From assembly GCA_950022295.1 (NCBI GenBank), contig OX465598.1, forward strand, positions 174,672,001 to 174,736,000: DNA of 64,000 nt, written 5' to 3'. Numbering within the stretch: position 1 is the stretch's first letter; each line of letters begins with the position of its first letter. This document shows positions 12,006-23,333 of the stretch, piece after piece. The notes beneath the pieces are model-generated. The model made no database searches, was not told the origin of the DNA, and saw only the letters and a program-made list of their open reading frames with translations. Origin of the DNA: Bromus sterilis (Eukaryota; Streptophyta; Magnoliopsida; Poales; Poaceae). A program made the translations under genes and the position numbers.

Positions 12006-13760
12006 CCAACATGACACGGTGAGGTCGGTGATGTACTTAAACCACACTCCCATTCACTATACTACTTAAAGCTTTAGAGAAACCACTTACGAACTAAATA
12101 GAGCGCCGTCATATGACTATTGAAACAATGCCCTATTAGAATATGGCATTAATAAGAACTCCAATTGTTGTTTCAAAATTTTGGAAATATATTTATACTC
12201 AATCCTGAATATAAGTATTGTAGAAACATCATGTCACGAACAAGACTTCCACTACCATACCCGAGGAAAATGTTTATCACGGGACATGTGATTTTTCTTG
12301 AGAAAATAGCTCTCTCGAAACAATTAAGTGGGAGGACTAATCGCTTGATAAGGATTATATTGAATCATTTGGTTCGACATAATGAAACTCGGAAATTCGT
12401 TCTGAAGATAAATTCCATGACCAAACTAGAAATTCCTACATCTGATGAAGAGGAATGATGAAACTTTGAAATTTGTTCCAGAGATGAAATGATCAAGTAT
12501 GATGTTGTAGCCCACAGCTTTATAAATTCACGTTGAACCAATGTGGTTCTACTGTGCGATAAACTTGTAAACTACAAGAAACCATGACGAGCACTAACTC
12601 CACTATACGGTTTAAACACCATGAAAAACGAAATGAAAGGCATCTACCAGAATCAAGTTGAGAACTTGGTAAAACCCCCTAAGGATACCTGATCATTAGA
12701 GTGGATTGGGTTTTTCATAGATATGAACTTAGAGTACAATAGAGTTATCATTGATAATGCTCGATTTATCGCAAAATAAGTTTTCCGATAGAGTTTAAAT
12801 GGTTGACTACAATATGTTTAGTGATGCAATGTTCATATGGAAAATTACTGATAATCGTAGCTTACTTTCGAAGTATGACATATAGATTTTTCTTCTGGGA
12901 AAATTAAACGAAGGGTGTATGCATGATACAACCTGAAAGGATTTAATGATCTATACGATATTAGTAAAATTGAGAATGCTTCAAAGATTAGTCCATAGTT
13001 GAAGCAAATATCACAGAGCTGGAGTAATAGTTTTGATGAAATTATAAAGGTTGTTATGTCATCAAAAACCTTATAAGATTACGAATTAAGTGGGAGCACG
13101 ATTCTAATCATATATGTGAATAACATATGAGTGATTGAAATACATATTTTGACAAAAGAAAGCACTAAGGCATTGGATGTCCTGAAAGTGCAACAAGCAC
13201 CAAAGTAATCTAAATAGTAGATTAGTTCGCTTGAAGTACCTCACAGAAAGAAAGGTTCTTAGAGGACGAATAAAGAGTTCATTACAAATAGATGAAACAA
13301 AGTTTCATAATGATTTGTAGTATTTTTAATCAGTCTGTACCTAGGTCGAAAAATAGGATGTTGAAAATTGTTTTTCAAGCTAAGGCACATAGCGGGATTT
13401 ATACAACGTCGACGTGAAACATGGCAACTCTAGAAGTTGCGTAGGTGGGTATTTGGATTAGGAACACCATCATAGTGATTGGCATAGTTGCGAACGCTTG
13501 ATCTACATAGACCATATTTATATGAGCATCATGATCAAAGAAAAGTAAGCTAAAAGACTACTATAGTCCAAACATGTTGAGCGATAATGCCCTATCTTTA
13601 AATAATTCATAAAGGATTAAAGGGTACATTAAGATACGCAGGATTGAGACAAGCCTAAAATCGTTAAGCTCAGTGATGAAGTCTATACCACAAGCGAGCA
13701 TGAAGACCAAAGTGCCATTGGTATGAACGAACCATGCAACTAGATTATTATCTCTAGTGC
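12006..13760 (+). pseudogene. Copia pol remnant, integrase end to RNase H
   Basis: This is the continuation of the Copia element after the solo LTR. An integrase/RT linker-type block lies at about 12270-12455 (MFITGHVIFLEK). An RT-start block lies near 12620-12670 (MKNEMKGIYQNQVENLV). The RT active site is at 13113-13124, where YVDD has become YVNN, losing both catalytic aspartates. Many stops and shifts are present. Nothing here could be translated into a working polyprotein. Confidence 0.55.
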
Positions 13761-14696
13761 AAGTGGGAGACTGTTGGAATTATGCCCTAGAGGCAATAAT
13801 AAAATGTATTATTATAATTAAAGTTTCATTATTAATATTTATATTCATGTGTTATAACTGCTATGGCTTATGCGAAGGTATGCCCAATGCATGTTAACTG
13901 CCTTCGGAGGAAAACCCATATGCAGGTGTGGAGTATAGACACAAAGTGTTCTTAGTGTGCCTCTAGGAATAACCTATGTATTATGGATGTCATGTTTTCC
14001 TGACATAGGGCATTGAATATTCCAGTAATACATGGGAGTATATTGTTGCCAGAACAAGGGTGCTAAACCGACCCAGTTGAATGATTTGCTTGAGATTTGT
14101 TCATCATTGTATTATGAGTTAAATCATCAGATGAGTTGACATTTGAATGTATCCTTATAGACCATGAGAATGTTAAGTACCCACATAACAGAGGGTGGGT
14201 TTTGACTCTGTACAAACACCAACCGTAACAGGCTTGGCTATAAAGGCTTTGCTCATTCACACTTGAAAGAATGTCTAGGGACTTGATGATTAAAGTTGGG
14301 ATTTTCTCCTCCTATTTAGGAGAGATATTCCTTGGGTCCTCTCAGTATGATGTATCCACCAAACATCCGGCCGAATACTTTGTGAATAGATCACATGGGA
14401 TACGGAATACGTGAACAAGAAAAAAGAACAAAACCGATAAGAGGATAATTGGTATAATGATTAATTAATTGATCAATCGGATACCTATATAATCTCACCT
14501 CATGTTTTTTAAAGTATCACGAATCAAAGGGATTGGCATGTCAACCAGAGGTTCACTCGAATTAATATTCATGTAGGTGCGGGAACTATTATGGGTGTCC
14601 GTGGCTCTGCTATTGGTTATTGATCCGAAGAAAGTCAGTTTATGGTTCATGTCCATACTCTACCGAACTTATGGGGTCACACACTTAAGGGTGGTA
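13761..14696 (+). mobile_element. PPT and 3' LTR of the Copia element
   Basis: AAGTGGGAGAC (13761-13771) is the classic plant Copia PPT. It is followed at 13772 by an LTR opening TGTTGGAATTATGCCC. That head closely resembles the BARE/Angela LTR head, but the sequence beyond about 13810 differs from what I recall for Angela, so a related family is likely. The far end is not sharply defined. Y copy 2 begins by similarity near 14697, probably after truncation of one or both elements. Confidence 0.65.
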
Positions 14697-14940
14697 AAAA
14701 CCCTTACGTCCTGCTTGATCTACTATATGAAAAACTTGTTTAAAGTGGTGTATTCAACGAGATTTCTCAAGCCGGGAGGTGTTGCTAGATGTACATGCGA
14801 TGTCCCTAGACGCCCCCTCTCAGCCTTTATATACTACACTAGGTCCCGAGGAGTCCTTCTAGGTTTATAGGAGATTTCCTAATCTACACCGCCTTGTACT
14901 CCAAGTTGGTTCAGTCGATGATGCCTTGGGTGGGCCCGCG
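14697..14940 (-). mobile_element. Y copy 2, 3' LTR part 1
   Basis: It aligns by eye with 61530-61760 of Y copy 3 and includes the TATA box (TTTATATA, 14826-14833). It is cut at 14940 by the Tekay-type element and continues at 27063. The outer LTR end (about 130 bp present in copy 3) is missing. Confidence 0.6.
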
Positions 14941-17900
14941 TGTCAGAACCCCAACTAGGGTAAGTGCTAGGGCTTGCATGTGCCCTTTGCATCATGCAAA
15001 AATTCAAATGAAATTCAAAATTGGGGAAAAGAAAAGCCCTAACAATTAATTCAAATGGCCAGATAAAAATCTTTTTCCAAAAATCATTTGAGTATTTGGA
15101 AAATTCCTATAAATGATGTTGGTCATTTCAAAAGTGGTTTGGGTTCATTCCCATGCCCATGGATTATTCAAATATTCAAAATGTGACCTGGAAATTAAAT
15201 TTGAGCCCTATTTGATTTGAAATTCAAATGTTTTGAATTTCAAAAATTCTCAAATTCTACAAGTGACTTTCTACTGGTCACCTAGGATTTATCAAAATGT
15301 TTGGGCATTTAATAAAATTTATCTGCTAATTAATTTAGAGCAAAAGAAAAGAAGAAAAAGGAAACAGAAAAGAGAAATAGCAGAAAATAGAAAAATGGAT
15401 ACCGATCCCACCCCCCTGGCCACCTGGCCCAACTAACCGGACCCACCCAGGCACTCCCCTTGTCGTCTTCCCCACGGCGCCAGAGCAGGCAGCTCGCTGC
15501 TGTGGCGAGCATGCCCGCGTCTGCCAAGCCACCTAGGGCCTCCCCTTCCTCCTCTCTGCGCCAAATAGACGCGCAGAAGCCGCCGCATCCTTTCCCTCTC
15601 TCCGTGGCTCACCTCCCTCCCTCTCTCGCGAGTTCTCGCGCAAGCCGAAGCTCACCGGAGGACGCCACCGCCGCACCCGCGCGGCCACCGTGACCCAGGG
15701 CCTGTGCCAAGTTGTCCAACCGCACCGCCGTTCAAGCTCTCGTCGAGTACCGCCCTCAATCGAAGCCCGGAGGCCACGAGCACGACTCCAGCCTCAAGAA
15801 CTCGCCGCCGGCCACCGGGGACGCCATCTTCAAATTCTTCGCTTGGGCTGCTCCAACGGCCTCCCCGAGCTCTTCCTCGTGATCAGGGTGAGCTGGAGCC
15901 TCGTTCCCCTCCCTCCTTGCTTTTTCCTGTGGCCGGATTCAAGTTTCCGGCGAGGTCAGTAGCCGGCCGCCGCTGCTCTTGTCGCCGACGTCGAAGTAGC
16001 CATCCCCGAGACCCCCAGCTTGTCCCAAGCGAAGAACGCGAGAAAGGGGATCCCTCTGGTGGTCTTCCCGTTCAATTTGAGGCACTGGAGCGCCATCCAG
16101 CACCACTCCGGCGAGCCTCCAGTCGCCGGCGACGACACTCCGGCCAGCCCCGATTAGTTTAACCCTAAACCACCCCCTAATCCACCCTTGAGCCATGACA
16201 GGTGGGGCCCCCAGCCCTAATAACCCCTCTGTTAAGTTAACAGAGAGGGGATTAACCCCCCTGAGGGTGGCACACTAGCCCCACTAGTCAGCCCCCCCTG
16301 TGACATCACCCCCACGTCATGATGACGCAATAAACCAATTTCCAGAGAATTAAAATAATCCAGAAAAATCCAGAAAGTCACTTAAACTTTAGAAAATCAT
16401 AACTAATTCATATTAACTCCAAATTGGACATATAATATATGAAAAATTATCAAAAAAATGCAAGGATTATGAATATGTAATTTTTTTTTATGTTTGACCA
16501 TTTTAAAATGGGTGAACAGTAGAAAACATGCATATGGCATAATTTGAATTTGAATTTGGAGTTTGAATTTGCATTTCAAATGCAATATACTTCAATTAAG
16601 ATGAATATGTGGCCCCTGCAGATTTAGGATTTGAATGATGAGCATGTGGCCCCTTCAACTGTTACTGCTTATTGCTGCTTAGTGATACAATGAGGATGTT
16701 ATGATTGTGAGTCGGGATGGAATGAACACAGTGATGCTGATGATAACGTGTTGGTGAATCCACCCTAAGCAAAGGTGAACGATGAGAGGCTGTGTAGGAG
16801 TACACAGTGGGTTGTCTCGTTGAACACTGCCCTAGGCCCCGAGTTCATGTTTTATGATCCAAGACAAATAGTATGACCACATGTAGGGTTTTATGGGAGC
16901 CCCATTTGGCCTCTTTACGTACCCGATCCGGTCCAGGAGTCACACTAGATTCGGGCTTTCCATTTGACCTAACTATAGATATGTGGGTAGACCTGTGAGG
17001 CAGTGAAACCATCTATCAAAGGTGGTGTCTCCGTCCCTTGCATTATCTGAGTCCGTTTCGTGGAACCGGCCAGACTCTCGAGCGGTGACAAACTCAGGTA
17101 GGCGAATCCTGGATTAGAGAAGGTGATGTGAGGGTAGTGCCTTGGTTTCATCCACGTCCGACACCCGCTTGAAGGGTGATAAGAACGAGGCGATAAGTGA
17201 TGAAACGCGTGTGAAGATGTACACCCCTGCAGGGTTAATGAACTATTCGAATAGCCGTGTCCGCGGTTATGGAGTACTTGGAGACCTTTACTTGATCATT
17301 AGATAACTTGAATGGATACTTATAAAACTCGCAAGATAAGCGTGAGTGCTATGGTGTGCTTCTTCGTGGGGAAGTCGAGGAAGTATCCATAGTTGTGTAT
17401 AGGTTGGAGACTTGGTAGTGGACTCGTGTACGCTTCTTACCTCAAGTCTGGTACTCGTAGTACAGGAATAGCCAAGTCAAAGCTGGCACTTCTGCATGTT
17501 GAACCCCACCTCCTTTACCTTGATACTTGAGCATGAGTAGTGTAGTTCTGATGTAAGTCTTGCTGAGTACGACTTTGTACTCACGTTTGCTTATCCTATG
17601 TTTTAGATGAGAACCCGGACCTCGATGGAGTCACCTTCGTGAAGCTCGACGTTGACCTTGGTAGCATAGTTCCAGACAGCAGTCTGGTCCCTCGTGGAAG
17701 GTCATGTATGTTTACAAGGCTTCTCTAAGCCATTTGTTAAACTTGTCTGTACTCAGACCTAATTTTCTTCCGTTGTATGATGTAATGTTGATCACAGACA
17801 TGTGATCTTTGTATGCTATATGTGTAAGTCAATAAAGAAGTACTTCTAGAGTTATGTGATGATACCTGCTGTTCATACTAGGCATGTGTGCTGCGTGTAT

Positions 17901-18376
17901 GTTTATAACATGCATGTCTTAGTATGGGTTTTCGAGACCATAGTTGTGATCTGGCTGGCGGTCTTTTATACACCAAGTGGCCCTTAGATGTGCGCAGCTT
18001 GGGGCATCGCGATGCGATTGCTCGTGACTCTGTCACGTGCACACTTTGCTGTATGATCGAGCCCGCCCTAGACCCCGACTAAGTGATCGGGCTGGAGTAA
18101 GTCTATGTAAGAGTTAGGATTCAATCGATAACATGGTTGAGGCGACTTGTCTATGAATATGGGATTCACCACCCATAAGCATTTAGACTTGTGAGCGGAC
18201 GTTGAGGACCCATCTCACTTGATCATCCGGCCTGAATGGGATGCCCCTCACATTCGATGCTTACCGAGAACGTTGTGTGCTTGGCCTTGTATGCTTAGAC
18301 AAGTGGGTATGGTTCTCGGCTCTCCATGTGATTGCATCATGACTGGAATTACATATGCTAAACCCGGGTCCCGACA
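14941..18376 (+). repeat. 5' LTR of the Tekay-type element (3436 bp)
   Basis: It starts TGTCAGAACCCC and ends GGTCCCGACA. The region from about 15400 to 16200 is GC-rich, with overlapping proline/serine-rich frames that look compositional. Relative to the 3' LTR it lacks about 330 bp near 16610. Blocks around 17219-17308 resemble family L LTRs. Confidence 0.9.
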
Positions 18377-18380
18377 GACT

Positions 18381-18392
18381 TGGTATCAGAGC
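18381..18392 (+). other. Primer-binding site, tRNA-iMet
   Basis: TGGTATCAGAGC is complementary to the 3' end of initiator tRNA-Met, four bases after the LTR end. This is the standard PBS of plant chromoviruses. Confidence 0.9.
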
Positions 18393-18847
18393 AGGAATGA
18401 CTGTAGGATTATTCAACCCTTGGTCGCAGTCGAGTCTAGCACTCTATAGTTATAGAGTTACTCTGGGTATAAGGGAACAACGTAAGGCTTCTTTTTCTCC
18501 TTACCCTCATCGATCTGAGTTCTGAGTCACCCTTATCTTTTCTACGGGATGATAGGACTAGGCTCATCTATGTCTTACTAGAACATCTCGTTGAGTGCTT
18601 CCTTGTAGCCGTAGGATTGTTGCAGTCGTCCAGAGTCTCCGTGCTTTTGAGTTCCTTGAGGAAGTTCTGTCCAATCTCCTCGAGGTTGTCTTGTTTTCCA
18701 TCCCGGTGTAGCCGTTATGCTGCCGGATTTATCCTGTGTTTCTTTGAATCATTGCCTTTGCATTACAATCTTTCCGCCTAAATCATGTCCTCTTGTCTTT
18801 GATTCCATCCTACAACATGTTCTGATTGTTGATTTTTATCGCACGGG
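18393..18847 (+). other. Untranslated leader of the Tekay-type element
   Basis: 455 bp between PBS and gag start, without a coding signal. Two short blocks, at about 18425-18440 (CAGTCGAGTCTAG) and 18485-18510 (GGCTTCTTTTTCTCCTTACC), recur in the leader of family L (44447-44459 and 44503-44525). The leader is where packaging signals usually lie. Confidence 0.6.
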
Positions 18848-21800
18848 ATGTCAGGTGGAACTCGTAGTGTTGTTCGTCGCAATCGAGACCGTGTTCGGAA
18901 TCGAAATGATGATGCATCTCCACCACCGCCTTCTGCGGAGGAAATCATGATGGAAGCTGAGAAGAATCGACGTGATCAAACACGCCTTCTGGAGCTCATC
19001 GAGCAGAATACCTCACGTCATTGCAATGTGGTTGTGAGCATTCAGGACTTCATCCTCCTCAAGCCACCGGTATTTCGATTTTCTTCTGAGCCCCTTGAAG
19101 CTGATGATTGGCTCCGTTCCATCGAGCGCAAGCTTAATACTGCACATGTTGCTCCCGATGATCGAGTTATATTCGCGGCATACTTTCTGGAAGGTGCTGC
19201 TGCTGAATGGTGGGAGAACTATGTTGCGATGCAGTCTGATGGTCATCTAGTGACTTGGCAGGAGTTCCGTGATGCCTTTCGAGGGTACCACCTTCTAGAT
19301 GAGTTAATGGAGCGCAAGAAGGAAGAGTTCTGCAATTTGACTCAAGGAGAGATGTCCATTCATGAGTATGTAAGAGAGTTCAACCGTCTTGCTCGGTATG
19401 CCCAAGATGAGATCACCACTGATGCCAGAAAACAGGCAAGGTTCCGTAAGGGACTTAGACCTATCCTTCGCCATGATCTCAACCTCCTTGAATTTGCCAC
19501 CTTTGAGGATTTAGTCAACAGATCCTTTAGAGCTGAGCATGGCAATGAAGTGTTCGAAGAGTCCCGCAAGCATGCTCTTGAGCTTGCTCCTTCTTCAAGT
19601 TCAGTCCCTCAGAAACACCGAATATGGATTCCAAATCGTGCCATACCTCAAAACTTTCTTCAGAGACCACGATCCAATATATTTCATCCACCTCAACACA
19701 TTGTTCCACGCCGGAACGATGGTGTGCATTCAAGTAATCCTGCTCCAAGCAATTCAGGCAGGATGTGTTCCACGTGTGGTCTGACAGGCCATTACTTCCG
19801 ACAATGCCCTACAGTGTTGGTGGCACCACGTCGACCTTGTCATAAGCCTCCAAAGAAATCAACCATCAAAACCTTTCCAGCAAAGCCTTCAGCCACTAGT
19901 AGTGGTTGTGTGAACCAAATCTCAGTTGAGGACACCATTGCTACTTCTGACGTCATCCTTGGCACACTCCCAGTCAATCATGTTCCCGCCTCCGTTCTTT
20001 TTTATCCAGGAGCTTCTCATTCATTAATGTCGGAGAGTTATGCACTTCGTCATGAGTTTCTTTTTGAAGAAATGTTTTCTCCAATGATCATTCAAACTCC
20101 TGGTTCAAAGTGGCAAACTAATAGAGTAAGCCATGGTAATCAAATTTCAATTGAGGGTTTAGTATTCCTTGCCTCTCTTATAGCCCTCAAGTATTCGGAC
20201 ATTGATGTCATCCTAGGCATGGATTGTTTATCAAGGCAGAATGCTTTCCTTGATTGTAAAGCCAAATCAGTTAAACTCACCCATCCTTCAGGCCAGATCA
20301 TTGACTACACATCATCCAGCTCTAGAATCCACATGCATACTTTGAATGTGCTTCCCCTTCCAGACCTAGAAGATATTCCGGTGGTTCGTGACTTCCCGGA
20401 TGTCTTTCCTGAAGAGCTGCCGGGAATGCCACCCGACAGGTGTGTAGAATTCATAGTGGATCTTATACCAGGCACAACCCCAATTTCTAGACGCCCATAT
20501 AGAATGGCCCCACATGAGTTAGCTGAGCTAAAAACCCAAATTGATGCTTCGTTGGCAAAAGGCTTCATCCGCCCTAGCTCATCGCCATGGGGTTGCCCCG
20601 TTCTATTCGTAACGAAGAAAGATGGAATAGAAAGGATGTGCGTAGACCATCACCCGCTAAATCTAGCGACGATAAAGAACAAGTACCCACTGCCCAGGAT
20701 CAATGATCTTTATGATCAACATGCAGGATCCTCGGTCTTCTCCAAGATGGATTTAAGATTAGGCTATCATCAAAACAAAATCCGAAACGAGGACATTCCC
20801 AAAACGGATTTCACTACTCAATATGGTCTTTACGACTACACCGTCATGTCCTTCGGTTTAACCAATGCCCCCGCCACATTCTCGCGCTTAATGAATTCGA
20901 TCTTCATGAAGTACCTAGATAAATTTGTTGTGGTTTATCTTGATGACATTCTCATCTACTCGAAGAACGAAGAAGAGCACGCAGAACATCTTAGGTTGGT
21001 ATTGATGAAACTTAGAGAGCACCGCCTTTATGCCAAGTTCTCCAAGTGTGAATTTTGGCTACCAGAAGTGACCTACTTAGGCCACGTAATTTCTGCGAAA
21101 GGTGTTGCAATCAATCCCGAGAGAGTTCAGGCCGTCCTTGACTGGACTCCACCTGAATCGGTTAAGCAAGTTAGGAGTTTTCTCGGCCTAGCAAGCTATT
21201 GCCGTCGCTTTGTAGAGAACTTCTCCAAAGTTGCAAAGCCTTTTACTGAACTCCTCAAGAAAGATAAGAAATTCCAATGGACCCCCAAGTGCGAGGAAAG
21301 CTTTGAAGAGCTAAAAAGAAGATTGACTTCCGCACCCGTACTTGCACCTCCTGACACCAAAAGGGATTTCGAGATCTATTGTGACACTTCACGGCAAGGT
21401 TTAGGATGCATACTTATGCAAGATAGACATGTGGTAGCTTATGCTTCACGCCAGTTGCGTCCACATGAAGAAAACTATCCAACCCATGATCTTGAACTCG
21501 CTGCCGTAGTTCATGCCCTGAAGACTTGGCGACATGACCTCCTTGGTAATCGTAATGAGATCTATTCTGATCACCAAAGCCTCAAATACATATTCACCCA
21601 GCCAGATCTTAATCTCAGGCAAAGACGCTGGATTGAGTTGATAAAAGATTATGACTTAGGAATTTCTTACACCCCAGGCAAAGCCAATGTCATGGCTGAT
21701 GCACTAAGTCGTAAGTCGTATTGTAACAACCTCATGTTACAACAGTATCAACCACTTCTTCATGAGGAATTTTGCAAGCTCAATCTTGAGATAGTTCCTC

Positions 21801-23333
21801 ATGGATTTCTTTCTACCCTGGTGGCGAAACCAACCCTTGAGGATCAAATCTTAGCCGCCCAGAAACAAGTTAGTAGTATTCAAGAGATCAAGCAGAACAT
21901 TGTTAGCGAAGTTGCTAAATGTTTCTCTGCAAATGATCAAGGAACGATATTCTTTGAAAATCGTTTAGTAGTTCCTGAGAATGAAGACCTAAAGCAGCTG
22001 ATCCTTAAGGAAGCTCATGACACTCCCCTCTCCATTCATACCGGTAGCACAAAAATGTACCGAGATCTACGCCAGAGATTTTGGTGGACCCGGATGAAAA
22101 GAGACATTGCACAATTTGTTGCCGAATGTGATGTTTGTCGTCGCATTAAGGCAGAACACCAAAGACCTGCTGGTACTCTTCAACCATTGTCTATTCCCGA
22201 GTGGAAATGGGACAAGGTCGGTATGGACTTCATCACCGGCTTTCCAAACACCCAGAAAGGAAATGGTGCCATCTTCGTTGTCATTGACCGACTGTCCAAA
22301 ATTGCTCACTTCCTTCCAGTTCGCTAGTCTATAACTGCTAGTCAGTTGGTGGACTTGTATGTCTCTAGGATTGTGTCTCTTCACGTTGTTCCTTTGGAAA
22401 TCAATTCTGATCGTGGTAGCCTATTCACCTCTAGATTCTGGGAAAGTAATCAGAATGCTATGGGAACTCATCTCTCCTTTAGTACAGCTTTCCATCCCCA
22501 GTCTAGCGGTCAAGTTGAAAGGGTTAATCAAATCTTGGAAGACATGCTCAGAGCTTGTGTTATCTCATTCGGAAAGAATTGGGAGAAATCTCTTCCCTTC
22601 GCCGAATTTGCTTATAACAATAGCTATCAATCTAGTCAGAACATGGCTCCCTTTGAATTCCTCTATGGCCGACGATGTCGAACACCCCTAAACTTGTCAG
22701 AAACCGGTGAAAGAGAACACTTTGGACCGGATATGATCAAGGAAGCAGAAGAGAAAGTTCGCATTGTTCGTGATTGTTTGAAAGCCACTCAGTCTCGTCA
22801 GAAAAGCTACTATGATCGTCATCATAGGGAAGAGAGCTACAATCTGGATGAGAAGGCTTACCTTCGGGTTACTCCTCTGAAGGGAACCCAAAGATTCGGT
22901 ATCAAAGGAAAGTTGGCCCCACGTTACATCAGACCTTTCCGCATTCTAGCTAAACTTGGAGAAGTTGCCTACCAACTTGAACTACCTCCGCACCTTTCCC
23001 GAGTACATGATGTATTCCATGTGTCACAACTCAGGTGTTGCTTCAAGGACCCCATTCGCGAAGTCGACCATGAAACGCTTGATCTCCAAGATGACCTTTC
23101 TTATCGAGAGTACCCTGTTCGTATTCTTGATTCAGCAGAGCGTGTCACTCGTCGTCAGAAGATCAAGTTCCTCAAAGTGCAATGGTCACATCACTGCGAG
23201 AAAGAAGCAACCTGGGAATGAGAAGACCGCCTCCGTGCCGAGTACCCCTCCTTCCTCCCGCAGACTTCTAAATCTCGGGACGAGATTCTGTTGAGTGGGG
23301 GCGAGTTGTCAGAACCCCAACTAGGGTAAGTTC
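18848..23333 (+). pseudogene. Chromovirus gag-pol polyprotein, two in-frame stops
   Basis: One frame runs from ATG 18848. Gag core spans residues about 75-230. A CCHC zinc knuckle starts at Cys307 (C-x2-C-x4-H-x4-C). The protease site is degenerate: FYPGASH at 386-390 in place of the usual FDSGASH, so the catalytic Asp is lost. Reverse transcriptase has an intact YLDD at 697-700. RNase H has Asp846, and an H2C2 integrase zinc finger follows at about 1056-1095. A TAG at 22325-22327 interrupts integrase after its first Asp (GMDF, near 1126). The same frame then continues with Asp (22409) and Glu (22517), spaced D-35-E. A TGA at 23219-23221 replaces the expected Arg after EATWE in the chromo-like tail. 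The frame ends in the 3' LTR at 23333. Substitutions in RT such as VDHHPLN add to the decay. Confidence 0.92.
23289..23306 (+). other. Polypurine tract of the Tekay-type element
   Basis: The run GAGTGGGGGCGAG sits directly before the 3' LTR start TGTCAG at 23307, as expected for the plus-strand primer. Confidence 0.8.

Noticed and set aside
15704..16162. 152-codon ORF in the Tekay 5' LTR
   Set aside because: The equivalent frame in the 3' LTR (24103-24390) breaks; GC-rich leader composition explains it.
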